Shown one piece after another: positions 27,596 through 40,857 of a stretch of DNA of 64,000 nucleotides. Origin of the DNA: Urechis unicinctus. Taxonomy: Eukaryota > Annelida > Polychaeta > Xenopneusta > Urechidae. The notes under the pieces are model-generated. The model did not search any database, had not been told where the DNA came from, and worked only from the letters and a program-made list of their open reading frames with translations. Positions within the stretch are counted from its first letter, which is position 1. Each line of letters starts with the position of its first letter. Position numbers and translations under genes: made by a program. The DNA lies in contig CM067344.1 of NCBI GenBank assembly GCA_034190875.2, positions 28,097,208 to 28,161,207 on the forward strand, written 5' to 3'.

Positions 27596-28395
27596 AATGC
27601 ATCATAACACAGTCTATGTCGTCAATTGCACGGGACAGAACACAATAACACAGACCATGTCGTCATATGCACGGGGCAGAACACAAAAACACAGACCACG
27701 TCGTCATATACACGGGGCAGAACACAATAACACAGACCACGTCGTCATATACACGGGGCAGTATACATCATAACCAAGACCATGTCGTCATATACACGGG
27801 GCAGTATACATCATAACCAAGACCATGTCGTCATATACACGGGGCAGAACACTTCATAACACAGACCACGTCGTCATATACACGGGGCAGAACACAATAA
27901 CACAGACCATGTCGTCATATACACGGGGCAGTATACATCATAACCAAGACCATGTCGTCATATACATGGGACAGAACACATCACATCACACACAATGTCG
28001 TCTTATACACGGGACAGAACACTTCACAACATAGACCATGTCGTCATGTACACGGGACAGAACACTTCACAACACAGACCATGTCGTCATATACACGGTG
28101 TATAACATTTCATAACACAGACCATGTTGTAATAAACACGGGAAAGAACACATCATAACACAGACCATGTCGTCATGTACACGGGACAGAACACTTCACA
28201 ACACAGACCATGTCGTCATATACACGGGGCAGAACACTTCATAACACAGACCATGTCGTCATATACACGGGGCAGAACACTTCATAACACAGACCATGTC
28301 GTCATATACACGGGGCAGAACACTTCATAACACAGACCATGTCGTCATATACACGGGGCAGAACACTTCATAACACAGACCATGTCGTGTTATGT
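27595..28395. repeat. Minisatellite, 43-bp unit, about 18 copies
   Basis: The unit GTCGTCATATACACGGGGCA plus GAACACTTCATAACACAGACCAT repeats, with alternatives GTATACATCATAACCAAGACC and GAACACAATAACACAGACC in the left half. The last four copies are nearly identical. Confidence 0.95.
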
Positions 28396-29830
28396 ACGAT
28401 AATTACAAGAGAATCCAACTCTTGGCTGGACAGCACTTGTATATATACAGCCAGCCAGCAGAGAGGTCACTTTGTCTCAGGAGCAGTAAAGACACGCCCA
28501 CGCTTCATAATGACGGCCATCAAATTCGCGGCTTCTTCTTCGTTCGGATTAACTGAGAGTACTGTGGCCAACTCAAGACTTCACCTGCTGATCCGTGCAT
28601 TTCTCTTCTTCACAGATAACTGCCGATTCGAATGATATAACTTGGAACCACATCGGGTGAAACGAATCAAACTCATGTAATCTGCTGGGACCTGGTCCGA
28701 TCCATCACAGCAAGCCGATAATCAAAGGAACGTTTCCATATCTGATACACAGACGGTTCTATAAATCACAAAACATGCATTTGTCAGGTTTTACTCAATA
28801 CTCTATACAACTGATCGTTGGTACATTCCTGTTCTGTTGTGAAGGCGATCATAAACGCCATTCGATTCCCATCTTCAGGCAGGTGATAACCTGTACTATA
28901 TTAATCTGGTAGATGTGCAATAAGACACGACTTCAAATACAACTTAACAGGACTTGAGAGTGTAATCTCGTCTTGGAAACTCGGGGTGGCGGCCGAGCAG
29001 AGCCGCTAATGGCATCACTGGGTGTCATCCCAGCCAGACACAAGAAGATCAGATTATTGTATTCGTGAACATTTGACGCGCCATCTGATGGGCTGCTTCT
29101 GCCAATATTAATATGGCTCCTAAAGCCAGTTTTGCTGCTATAAAAAGGCTTTGTTCTTCGCACTGGCCTGGCGTCTATAGGGAGGTGGCTGCAGGCGTCG
29201 GACGTGGTGGGCTACTTGGATGCGCGCTGCCGGTAAGTAGCTTAGCGCGGAGCGTGGTTCTCGCCGCGATCCCGGTGGCGAGCGCATGGTCACGCGGGAG
29301 GTTACTACCGCTAGAGCGGGGCCCTGATTACGGGCCTCTAGCAATAGATACCGCGCCATGAATCAAATAAGAAGTAGAGAATGCCATGTTAGGTCTATCA
29401 ATAGTAGCGGGATTATTACAACCTGCCATTTACATTAGCCCGGGTTACAATCGGACAGAGATTATGGACTTTCTTTGTGATATCTTACACTTGCGAGCGC
29501 GGTCAGTCGCCCTGTGCCATACACCAACACGAGGGGATGTCTAACGAGGCTCTTAGCATCGAAGGTCACACGACGACGATGAGATATGACGTTGTTGGTT
29601 ACAACCACAGAGGGAGTCGGGGTGCCATTTCCAACACCAACACATCCGGCTTAGTGCGACTGGTGCTAGGCTAAAGTAAAGCTGATCACAGTACCTCTCT
29701 TCTATCTGCCAGCTACCATTCTTCCTTCGATTAAAATGGACTATCAACATGGCTATTAATGACAGGGCGAGTTGGCCCGCCCTATATCGTTGTTGTCGTC
29801 GTCCTCATCTTCATAATTTTCATTACAATC
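28396..29830. other. No gene supported
   Basis: Unique-looking sequence with short ORFs on both strands. None shows domain motifs or paired splice sites that I can support. Confidence 0.4.
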
Positions 29831-29834
29831 TTTA

Positions 29835-30110
29835 TAATCGTTGTTTTATCATCATCATCATCATCATCATCACCACCACCACCACCACTACCACCACCAC
29901 CATCATCATCATCAGCAGCACTACCAACACCATCATCATCATCATCATCATCATTATAATCATCACCATCACCATCATAATGAGGAACATCGTCATTTTC
30001 CCACCATCGTAAACATCATCAACGTTGTGATCATCATTAATATCATTTGCGTCATCATACTCATCGTCTATATTGTTCTAAGCCATAACAATCATCGCCA
30101 ACGCAATTTT

Positions 30111-30152
<42 letters not shown>

Positions 30153-30165
30153 GTCGTCGTCGCCC
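29835..30165. repeat. TCA/CCA microsatellite in two blocks
   Basis: ATC and ACC triplets at 29848-29985, and a second pure ATC run at 30110-30155. The His-rich, Ser-rich and Ile-rich ORFs across it are repeat artefacts. Confidence 0.9.
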
Positions 30166-30214
30166 TCGTCGCGATAGCTGCTGGAGTTGATCATGATGAG
30201 CTTCGTTGTCATAA

Positions 30215-30368
30215 TGTCACACCCAGAAAGAGTCGTCATAATGTCACACCCAGCAAGAGTCGTCATAATGTCACACCCAGCAAGAGTCGTCATAATGTCA
30301 CACCCAGCAAAATCGTCATAATGTCACACCCAGCAAGATCGTCATAATGTCACACCCAGCAAGAGTCG
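30215..30368. repeat. Minisatellite, 27-bp unit, about 6 copies
   Basis: CGTCATAATGTCACACCCAG plus CAAGAGT is repeated; two copies lack three bases of AGAGT. Confidence 0.92.
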
Positions 30369-30600
30369 TGGAGCAGCTTGAATTCACATGGAATTGAGGC
30401 ATTTGCAACGTATATCATAACGGTCAAAAATTCACGAGCGATGATGGGGTCAATTACACATCAGTCAAAAATACAGAGAAAATAAATGATCTGACTCAAC
30501 AAGAAGCCCTTGGATATATCTAACATTAAAAACCTATATGAAAATAAGTTTTTTGATATTGTTACTGAACAGTGTATGTGTGGTGAGTTATGTCAGGGCT

Positions 30601-30701
30601 GTGACTGAGTAACGTCACCGTAGTGACTGAGTAACGTCACCGTAGTGACTGAGTAACGTCACCTTAGTGACTGAGTAACGTCACCGTAGTGACTGAGTAA
30701 C
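30601..30701. repeat. Minisatellite, 22-bp unit, 4.6 copies
   Basis: GTGACTGAGTAACGTCACCG plus TA is repeated almost perfectly. Each unit holds an imperfect palindrome (GTGACT...GTCAC) with half-sites like those bound by bZIP factors; any regulatory role is only a possibility. Confidence 0.9.
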
Positions 30702-30744
30702 CTATTTCTCAGTATATAGAACACTTAAGGCGTAGGATAACCAG

Positions 30745-31090
30745 GCCTCATTTTGGGCCTACAGAAAAAATATCCACAATAAAATGTATATTATTCTTCA
30801 AAGGACGGCCATAGAAGTATTCGGGTATAAACTTTTTCCTTAGTTGAACTATTTCGGGGTTACTACATTCTAGAAGGACGCAAGAATCGTCGCCTAACTT
30901 GATGCTCTTACATTTGATACATAGTCTAATGGGGCGTGGCACATTCTTGTATCGACCTGTTACTTATTGTATCGCTGACTTATTACGTTTGGTGTTGGCT
31001 CTAAACTGTCTGATTGGAGCCATAATGGCCTTTAAGTCATTGTTGGTAACCTCAACTAATCTCGGTGACCATTTTAACGGCGGTCCCTAT
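30745..31090 (-). mobile_element. Non-LTR retrotransposon (LINE) 3' fragment
   Basis: The minus strand encodes, through one stop, a zinc-knuckle-like C-terminal segment: GRYKNVPRPIRLCIKCKSIK, then a second cysteine in LLECSNPEIVQLRKKFIP. This pattern (R-x-x-R-x-C-x-x-C, an LxEC motif, then N-P-E-I-V-x-L-R) resembles the end of the reverse-transcriptase polyprotein of CR1-like or related LINEs in invertebrates. The rest of the element is missing, so it is 5'-truncated. It ends about 140 bp upstream of the channel ORF. Family is from recognition, not from a search. Confidence 0.55.
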
Positions 31091-31233
31091 CCAGTCGTCC
31101 CGCACTTTTACACTATTTCATCTACCCAATAAATCAAGTGGCTTTAGTCAAACACGTTGAGCACCCATTATGTAAAAATATATGAACATGATCTTGATAT
31201 TTCAAGCTCGAGAGATTTCTTAGTCGAACAAAT

Positions 31234-32804
31234 GTGAATGCGAATGTGATACAGACCTTCGGAATACAACCGGCATCGTTGCAAATACGTTCAAATATGG
31301 GATCCGACAGCGCATTTGAAAATCTGCGGACATTCGCCACGACGACGACAATCAGAGGTCTGCCCAAGTTGATGAAATCTAAAACTGTCTTTCAGTCTGC
31401 GTTATGGTTTCTTACCCTCCTGGGCGGCTCCGCTATGGTCGCGTACCAGCTGCAAGGTCTCCTGCGTGAGTATCTGGCCTACGATACAACCATCAGCTAC
31501 TCCATCACGACCAAAACAGCACGTTTCCCGGACGTTACCATGTGTAACCTCAACCCGACTTGGTCGGATGACCACGTCCAGAAGACTCTCAATTCGTCAA
31601 TAGCCTCCATCAACTTCATCGTGTCGCTCGAGTATCGGAAATTGGTTGAGGCGGGTGACGAGCGCCGGGCGGGTCTCCTCCTTAGCCTCCTCAATACGGC
31701 CGGTATCATGCAGAACATCAACGTGACGGAGATCATGCAGGATCCCGCCAGTAATCCCGTCATCTCCTGCGCCACCAGAGACCGCCACGGACGCATCGAC
31801 ACGGGTGAATGCACGAGTCATATTCGCCCGGTATTCACTCCCCAGTTCGGCGTTTGCTTCACGTACAGCCATCCTCTTGGTTCACCCATCATCCCAACGA
31901 AATTCTCGGCTATATTGTTTTTAAACGACTTCCAGACCCAAAGTATGAGTAACTTTTTCATGAATCCGGCCGCTACGTTCGCATTTGGAGCCCGTGTGCT
32001 TGTCCACGCTCCAGATACGTTTCCGGACATGAATGACGGGATCAATATCGCCCCTGGAACGGAGGCGACGTTTCCTACAGAAGCGATCCAACATAAGGAT
32101 CTGGGCGAGCCTTACAGTAGCTGCCAGAACTACAACCCCATCAAGGCTGGCAATGTAAGCTACACATACACCCAAAAACTCTGCCGCGAATCTTGCATCC
32201 AGAGATATATCTTCCAAAAATGTGGATGCTTTAAGATGGAGCTTATGACCTTGAATCATGAGTTAGGGAACGGCTACTTTTGTGGCAAAAACAGTGTTGA
32301 TGACATCGAGCATTTATTAGGCAACCTTGAATGTTCTCGGGTTGCTATGGTCGGCATGGTGGGTGGCAAAGACGCCGCTAACTGCAGCTGTTTCGAACCT
32401 TGTCAATACATACGATATGCAACGGAAGTGCGCCAGGCTCCTGGCCACACGAGGCCTTTCAACTTAGTTTTTACCACAACATCATCCGACACAGTTATTT
32501 CAAGGATAAATTCGCCATTCTGGAGAACTACACAAGCCTCGCCGACAACCAGGAAGCGTTATTTGAAGAGCTGCGTAGCTCCGATTTGATCAGGCGCAAC
32601 TTCCTTCAGGTGAATGTAGAAATTGAAGCTAACCACACCGTGATTCTGAAGAGCCAACCTACGGTGACTGGGTTCAGTCTAACAGGGAACGTGGGTGGCA
32701 TCCTCAACCTCTGGCTTGGCGTCAACTTTGCTACCTTTATAGATCTGATTGACACCTGTTATCTGATGATCATGGCAAAGGTTAACCGCGTAACCCATGC
32801 TTAA
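31234..32804 (+). pseudogene. DEG/ENaC-family channel, intronless, with one frameshift
   Basis: A DEG/ENaC/ASIC sodium channel subunit spans about 520 residues in a single exon. Visible in order: an N-terminal IRGLPKL where the family usually has a His-Gly gating motif (here R41-G42), TM1 at about residues 53-75, ARFPDVTMCN after TM1, the large cysteine-rich ectodomain (CRESCIQRYIFQKCGCFKM, CSCFEPCQYIRYA), then GSWPHEAF, and TM2 with VGGILNLWLGVNFATFIDLI. Between about 32425 and 32440 the frame shifts by -1: the first frame runs to a stop at 32589, while the conserved SWP motif and TM2 are in the next frame, ending at 32804. The cause may be a real 1-bp deletion or a sequencing error. In the pore, the usual G-x-S is G-V-N. 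No poly-A tail follows, so retrogene origin is unproven. Confidence 0.8.
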
Positions 32805-33037
32805 TCACCCTAACCTCCGTTACCCCCGCCGTGCTAACGCAATCCTATTGGCCCTTGTGGTATGGTCCGGTTTGTATGTTGGTCTGTAGACAATTCTTTG
32901 AATCCGCGATAGCGGTCGCAATTTTTTGAATTTTGTTGTTGTTAATGGAACGTCTTAATGATGCGCAGAAAAAGTATAAATCTGGAATCCCGAATTTCTC
33001 AGTGTATAATTCTTCGATTTTTACAACATTTTGTAGG

Positions 33038-33615
33038 TTAAAGAGACTGTTCAGCCCCATATAAGGAAAGTGGTTGCCTAGCAAGCTGCTTGGTAACAGC
33101 ACCTTGGAAACCAAAAATGTTACATTTTCAGACTTTCAGTCGCTACGCGGCGCTGTGGTCTCAGAAAAAAGATCCTTGCTTCGACAGTCGCCATTTATGT
33201 TGTCGGACATTATCCTTCCTGCTTGTCGGTCTAATGTGTGCACATTTATGCCCACAACTTGAATGAGTGAAGATTTTATGAAATCTACATTATGTAACTA
33301 AAGCGGAAGAATACACATCGTTAGCGAGGTAAATTCAGAGCGCGTTATGATTTACAGCTAACATTCGTGTGGTTCATGGTTTTAGGGAGGCGCCGTTATC
33401 AATGGAACGACATAACTGAATAAAGCAGATCTCCACAGTATATCATGAACATTTCCAGTCAAATAATAATGTTAAAAACTTATCAGCATAACTTCCATCA
33501 TGTAAACTCGGCGGCACAAATTAGAAGATGTCATTACTTACGTCTGCGTTAATCGTAGTAATGTAATAACGAAATGATCCCTGATTGCCTTATATGTGGC
33601 TGAACAGTCTCTTTA
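33038..33615. mobile_element. MITE-like element with terminal inverted repeats
   Basis: The left end TTAAAGAGACTGTTCAGCC (33038-33056) is matched by its reverse complement at the right end (33597-33615), giving 19-bp perfect inverted repeats over about 578 bp with no coding capacity. TTAA lies at each outer edge, compatible with a piggyBac-type TTAA or a TA target duplication. A related copy in opposite orientation lies at about 50965-51320. It follows the channel gene by about 230 bp. Confidence 0.75.
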
Positions 33616-33616
33616 A

Positions 33617-34235
33617 TTTCAATTGCAAACTTTAACTGAATAGGAACAGTTGTAACAAAGCAACAGTTTTCCCAAGCGCCTCAGGTCGAATAATCGTGGC
33701 ATCAGTCCAAATGTCAACAAAAGTTTCATAAGTATTTCGAGCGCTCATAAAACCGTCAATATATATCCGATGGTAACAAAAATATGTTCTCCGTGACAGC
33801 TTAAGTAACAAACTAAAATTTCATGGATGTCGAAATCGTCACTTTCGGTTACGAACGCATCAAAATTTTAAAAAAATGACACAAGTTAAATACTTAATAT
33901 CTTCGTGTATAATAATTCGATTTTAAAACAGTTTACATATTCTGAAAGTGTAATGTATTTATAGCCCTTTTCGGAGTATCTGTAGGTGTAAATAGTGCAT
34001 TGTGAAAAAAATTCTAGCTGGTAGAAAATTTCTGGTAGCCAAAATCGCAATTAATAAACTAATTATTGGCCGATTTAAAAAAAACTTTCTGAAAGCTGAT
34101 CTAATAATCAAACTTTGATTATTGACATATGCTATCAAAATATTCGTCGCCGCTGATATAGTTTCAAGTTAACTTTTGTATGATTGTGCAAGAAGTGCAT
34201 ACAGAGGATAGAAACTTTTTCCATCATAACTTGGA
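33617..34235. other. AT-rich sequence, no gene seen
   Basis: No ORF of note, no tandem repeat and no recognised element. Confidence 0.4.
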
Positions 34236-34239
34236 GCTC

Positions 34240-34594
34240 TTCAGTATGATGATGTTCAGTGTTACTCAAGTGTGCTGCGTTTAGCATTACCTCGTCGCTG
34301 ATCATGAAAATGGAAAAGACAATGATGTGGTGATTATCATGGTGGTGGTCCTGGTTATGGTTGATACAATGAAGATGGTAATAATGATGGCTAGGATGAT
34401 TGTGATTAAGATAATGATTAGGATCATGATAATGATATTATGATAATGATAACAATGTATATGATGTAGATGGTGTTTAAGATGATAATCATGATGATGA
34501 TGATTAAGATGACAGTGATGATGATGAAGATAATGATTGATGAATGATAATGAGATGATGATAATGATGATGATGATGATGATGATGACGATGG

Positions 34595-34631
<37 letters not shown>

Positions 34632-34633
34632 AA

Positions 34634-34732
<99 letters not shown>

Positions 34733-34733
34733 A
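34240..34733. repeat. GAT microsatellite, imperfect then pure
   Basis: Interrupted GAT/GATAAT triplets grade into about 100 bp of pure GAT (34634-34730). Poly-Met, poly-Ser and poly-Ile ORFs here are artefacts. Confidence 0.95.
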
Positions 34734-34739
34734 AAGATT

Positions 34740-36315
34740 GACAAAATTTCATTCCGGTTTGCCACATTTTCATTATGGATTAACGCAGCCACAGACTCTG
34801 AGCGGATATTTAAAAGAAAATCCCCCCCCCCCCCACACCACCACACTTAATATCCTATCAGTCATCTTTACTACCAGACGGCATGAGAGACAATATTGGA
34901 ACACGTGCAGAAGCCTACCAGTCTTAGGATCGCATTCACACTAATGGATTGTTAAGAGCCTTTGTCGATTCAATGTCGACTTTTTGGTCGATAAATTGAC
35001 ACAGTCGCGTGCTAAGACGGTGTTGGCAGTCGATAAAGTAATGTGCGGCTTTTGGAAATGGCGTAAGGTCCTTCCGTGAAGTAATGACGGACCATCATGC
35101 CAACACAAAAACAGGAGTGGCCTCCGAGTCGTGTGCTGATTGGTTGAAGCGATTACTCTGGAAGCGGAGACGGGTTTTCTGGCATCTTTCCTTATAACCG
35201 GGCCTTAAGTTTGATGTATACCGTTAGGGTTTGCGATGTTGCTTCATTCGCAGGAACCATGAACCATAATTCCCTAAATTAAACAGATTTAAGTGTCCTT
35301 TATAGAGAGGTGTTCGTAAAAGGTTGAGACACCTTGGATTGATAATCAGAACTGTTAAGATTTGGACAGGTGACATTTGAATGCAGGTTTCCGATTACAC
35401 ATGTATTACGGCGTTCCATCACAACTAATCTTACATGTAAGCCTACGAAATACACACATGGTACTATTCCATGACTTCGTCAATGATTAGAAAAATGTGG
35501 TGGAGAGATCCAGAGATTCCAAAAGGTGCGAAAGCTATAATGAATAAATATTTTTCCTTGGTATATAAATTAAATCGCCCTCAACGGGTTCCCATGTATA
35601 GCAGGCACTTGTACAACTCGGAAGCCCCTTCGATAAACCAACTGTTCAGAATATCCCTGGTTACACTGAATTGCATCTTACTACAACGAACTTTAAGACC
35701 CGGTCTTCAGAGTTTCCGTTAATGACAGGATGTTTTGCCCTTGATCATACAGTGGCCACGTCGCTCCTTGGTGTATGCAGAAGGATATATGATTTTATAA
35801 AGGCTTCCATCCTGGCACCTTATTCATCCCCTCTCGGCTGATGAAGCGTCATTTCTAACCGACGCTACCAATGAGCCGATATTTACACACGCGTCATATG
35901 CTATTTATATAGGACGTCTCTGCATACAGCCCTGGTGGTTGCAGCGGGTTGAGGTTTCGATTTTACCCATACCAACGCGGCCGCGCTGGTTGACATTGAT
36001 TCCCTAGCGGACCTGGCGGCGGAACTAGCTCGTGGCTTTCATTGAACCATTCCCTTTTGTTTTGCAACTCGGAGGCTGGGAAACTTAATCTGGACATGAA
36101 ACAGTTTCCTTTTGCACAGCAGGTTACAAGTGGGCGACCAAGGAGGCTTCGTCCAAGGGTGTTTGGATTTACGCCACACTGAAATTGCCTGAATATCTTT
36201 ACTTCCGCGAGGATTGAAAATTATCTCATAAAGCTGTGGTGATAATGAATGTATATCGCATTGTACTCGCATTGCAATCGGTTATGTACTAATAATCAGC
36301 TGTGAAAATAACACA
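34740..36315. other. Region upstream of the CNBD2-like gene; no gene supported
   Basis: Contains a C-run at 34822-34834 and short ORFs without domains. The promoter and any noncoding 5' exon of the CNBD2-like gene should be here. No TATA or initiator can be assigned with confidence. Confidence 0.4.
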
Positions 36316-39300
36316 ATGACGATGCCGCAGCCGAAGAAATCAACCGTGTTGACTGCGCGTCCTTCCAGCGCATTAGCATCAGAGCTAATTCCTAATAGAA
36401 TATGCGCCTCATCATCTCACCATTCCGTGATGGATATGCTACAGAATATGAAATTATCGGGCTGCGACACCAAACATATATCCGTGTCTTCTCCATCAGG
36501 ACAGCCGAATGTCCAGGATAAATGTTCGCGGTGGAACAGTCGGGCGTCAAGCGGACTTTCATCGCCTCAAAGACGAGCCCAGTCAGCACCGTCACACAGA
36601 CTTCCACCTTGTGCCGACCGTATCACAACAGGACGCTACATCCGACCAGGAAGTTCCATTCAACGACTGGATAGCACAATGTCATGGTCTGAAGCCCTTC
36701 GTCATATTCGGAGATGGCAAATAGAAGGCAAGTCGCAGACACCCCGACATTTACCCATCCCGCGCGGAAATCGAACAAACACTGACGTTCACCGTCCTAC
36801 CCCTACCGACAGAGCCAAGAGAAGAGTTTCTTTCAATCTCCTCAACGAAGGTGTTTCTATTACAACTGACAATTTACTATCAAATCCCACGGTAGCACCC
36901 TATGGTCTAAGTGTTGGTAGCAAAGAATCCCACAGCAAGGATCGCGAGGAGCCATCTGCAAAAGGTCCAGCGAAGTTAACGATGGCAGCAGCAGCCCGGA
37001 TTGTAACCAAGGCATCCGCGCAAAAGCTGCTGGTTCGACGTAGGAATATGGCTACTGGTCGCTTCAGTCGAATAGCATGGGAGGAAATGGATACTAAAAG
37101 ACTCCGGGTGGGATGATTAACTCGGTCATGTTATCATTCTTGTCTTCATTCTTGTCTTTGTCTTTTTCCAGTTGTATCGTTTATAAAATGGTTGCTGCTG
37201 TCCACGTTGCATTCTTGGCCATTGCTTATAGCAGTTTGATCACCATCATATTAATAGTCATTATCATGTCCATACAAACAGCGTCATCAATGTAGTTATT
37301 AGTCTAGTGGCAGATTCAGTCAAAATTATTGTTAAAATGTCATTGTTAATTCGGTTATTTGATCGTTTGGCTTGAAATGTGCACAAGGAACCTTGGTTCT
37401 ATAGTAAACAGATATATTCAGTACACTCGATTCATACAAATTATAGGCAGTTACCATTTACATTCTGTTTCACACAAATAGAGCATTTCTGGTTGTAAAG
37501 ATTACGTATATTTTATTTCCGATCATGTTTCTTCTTTCTTTTGTGTGAACAGACTCTCAGGAGGTTGCGTTCCGTGCTCCAATCCGTCAAGATAGTGTGT
37601 TCTGTGTCAATACGCATGCGCAATCAGACCAAAGATGCCACAAAGCGTTCGGGAATAACGACACTTCTCTGTCAAAATGGAAACGAAAGCTACCACCTCT
37701 TCTTCGATAAATGGGAATTTTCTCGCGCTAACAGCGTAAGTTAAACAGAAAGATTTTAGTAATTGAGGTAATTTAGTGACACTCATGATGTAATGATACC
37801 CAGTTATAGCCGTACATAATACCACAACACGCTAGGTTCGGTGTGCTCGCCGCTGGATCCAGAGGCCTTTTTCAATTTTATGTCATTCACATTCAAACAG
37901 TTTGTGAAAGAATCGGCTGAAAACTAATTTCCATTTCTCACATGTAACCTTTTGCCATTGGGCTACCAAACACTGGAACAGTTTCAAAATCCTTAGTTTT
38001 CAATTTCTGCGAATGGTGAATAGATTGACTATTCAAATATTATTCGTCAATGTTGTGCGAACACCAGGGCGCCATGAAAGAAAAACATTCGGTCTTGCTT
38101 ATCATTGTATGATTAACTTTCGTCTGCAACAACAGAAAACCATTTTAGTTGCAATATTTGCACAGTGTATTATTCATAAAGGCCTGGCATTAGTCAATAC
38201 CGAAACACATTTCGCCGAGAAACATAGTCTCGAGTTTAGTAGGTAATAATTACTGGCAAAATGCTGCTGAGACCAATCATGCATTGCTTGTTGGTTCCTC
38301 GTCTTTTTCTAGCCAAAAACACTTTGCTATGTTAAGTTTGTAAACTGCCAAGGGGCGTTTATAATTTAAGCCACAAACCTAGTCATGCCTTTCCTCCGTT
38401 GGAGCAACGAGCTTATTTTGACAATACAGTTCAAAATTATTCAATCGACAACGTTGGCTATGGTTGCGGGAAATACGGTTTGTCATTACGCTTGCACCGA
38501 TCGTTAAAGCTCTCGAGAGAATACATGCGTCCACCAAGCTTAGACAGCCCTTACTAATCGAATGGATTGTTCCTGGAACAATCATCCCCCGGGCGATCAC
38601 CACGGAATATTTCGCCCAATTCCGTTCGCATCAGACAGGTAAAGGTCATTATAAGTTTGGCACATTAGCTTTACGCATTTCAAATAAAGTACAACAATAT
38701 TAATGATGAAATTGGTCATTGCTTTGAGAAATGTATCCACTCAGCCTTTGAGATATCCCTAATTGTCCTTTCGCTTCACCAATCCCCATCACTCCGATGT
38801 TACCCTCAGTGTTGTCTGCTACAACAGATGGTTTATATTGACTCATTCTGTCAGCCTATTGGCAGTATTAAGCTATACTTTCTCCTCATTGCCTTAGGTC
38901 AATATTTTGCAATCCTTTGTCCATTCATCAGGCTTTGTTATTGCTGAATAACTACATAACGGGGGTTGATTTAGGTCTCAGCGTGATCATGTCGACTAAA
39001 CGAACAAATCCTTATTGCGTTACATATATTATTTACTGTTTGGGCTAGCAATATAATGGATGCAACACATTCAACCATACCTAATCATATTTGGATAATT
39101 TACTCGTATACAAAGAACGTATATATTGGTTTAGATCGATTTGGCAACCGTTAGTTCATTAAGTCCAGTAGCGATTCACCAATTTCTCATCGACTTTTAT
39201 GAAAGTAATATTACCGAGAAAAAAAATCCCATAATGATATTCAATCTTATAATATGTATGTTTACCCTCTTTAAATTGCCTCAGTGAACATTATATTTTG

Positions 39301-39655
39301 TTAACCTATAAAATGAGCTCGTCAAATAAAAAGTCACACTCCACACAGACAAATAGTGAATTGTCCGAGTCTCTTTGATGGAGTCACATGACGTCGACCT
39401 GCTGTCATGTGTGTGTGTACAGCATAAACTGTCTTTGTCAGCCCGGATAGCGGCGTCAGGACCGCCCGAGCTGAGGACGCCAGCTGACATCGACATCATC
39501 TACAATGTACTCAAGAATCTTGTCGACTTCAAGGAGAAGTTTTCGGACCACATGAAGCGGGAGCTGTGTAAAGTGGTCTGGTATATGACGTGAGTTGATG
39601 TTCAGGTACTGCTTACATGAGTGATGGTGATGAAGATGTTGTTGTTGTTGTTGTT

Positions 39656-39691
<36 letters not shown>

Positions 39692-39732
39692 ATTTGTTTG
39701 AGATGATGATGATGATGATGATGATATGATGT

Positions 39733-39784
<52 letters not shown>

Positions 39785-40794
39785 AATGTTCATGTTGATG
39801 ATGATGATGATAATGTTCATGTTGGGATGATGATGATAATGATGATGATGATAAACGATGTTGGTAATGATGTAAGTTTTTACGATGGTGAATATAATGA
39901 CAAATATGATGATGGCCAATGTGATGATAAATATACATGGGATACGCAATTGGTGAAATTGTATAACTAATTAATATTAATATCAATAGCCATGAGACGA
40001 CGATGAAGTTGGCATTGATTGCAGGTGTGAGAAGGGGCGTGTGGTCGTACGCCAGGGCCATCAAGGTAACCACTTCTACCTCATATACTCGGGCTCTGTA
40101 CTGGTACGGGCGTGTGATGATGATCCAAGCGTGGATGACGTCACAGAGCTGCCGGAGGTCACCAAGTACGGACCAGGCAGTACATTCGGGGTGAGAACCA
40201 AAACCTGTACCGACTTTTGTAATCGCCTTTATATACAGACACATACAGTAACACTCATCTTGGCAGGCCAGTAATTTAGCAGGCACCCGCATATATCGGA
40301 CAGATTATCACAGGCCCTGTTGTTCATGGACATACCTCTTTCAAGATCATGCTTGTACTCGCTGAGCGTCCGTTATCGTAGAAATACGCATTGGTATTTG
40401 TTGTGAAGTGATGAACATACTTCAATTCATGTGGCGCGTTAAATATCATCTAGTGGCTGTCGCTGTACCCAGGAAGTGGCCCTGCTAGAGGAGGAGGGAA
40501 GACGAACTGCCACTGTAGTCTGTAACGAGACCACAGAGTTGTTCCAAATCGACCGCTCGGACTTCTTGTCCGTCTGCGGCGATCTCTTTCGCCAGGAGCT
40601 CCAGACGAAGATCTCGCTCGCCAGGTAAGTTGTGGGAGGACATCATCCAGAGAGCTCAGAGAGCTTGCAGCAAGATCTTTGGTTATAATGTCAATTGCAG
40701 TACATTTCGGATGTTTGGACCGAAAAGAGTAGAAAGCACATTCCATTATATTACTGGAATTCTGTAAACAAATGAGGATTTGATCTTAATGATC

Positions 40795-40857
<63 letters not shown>

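Noticed and set aside
38464-38703. Possible extra CNBD2-like exon ending before GTAAAG
   Set aside because: Exons 2 and 3 join directly in phase and give a continuous match to the family pattern without it.
39456-40292. 278-residue minus-strand ORF rich in His
   Set aside because: It is antisense to CNBD2-like exons 3 and 4 and crosses a GAT microsatellite; the plus-strand exons explain the sequence.
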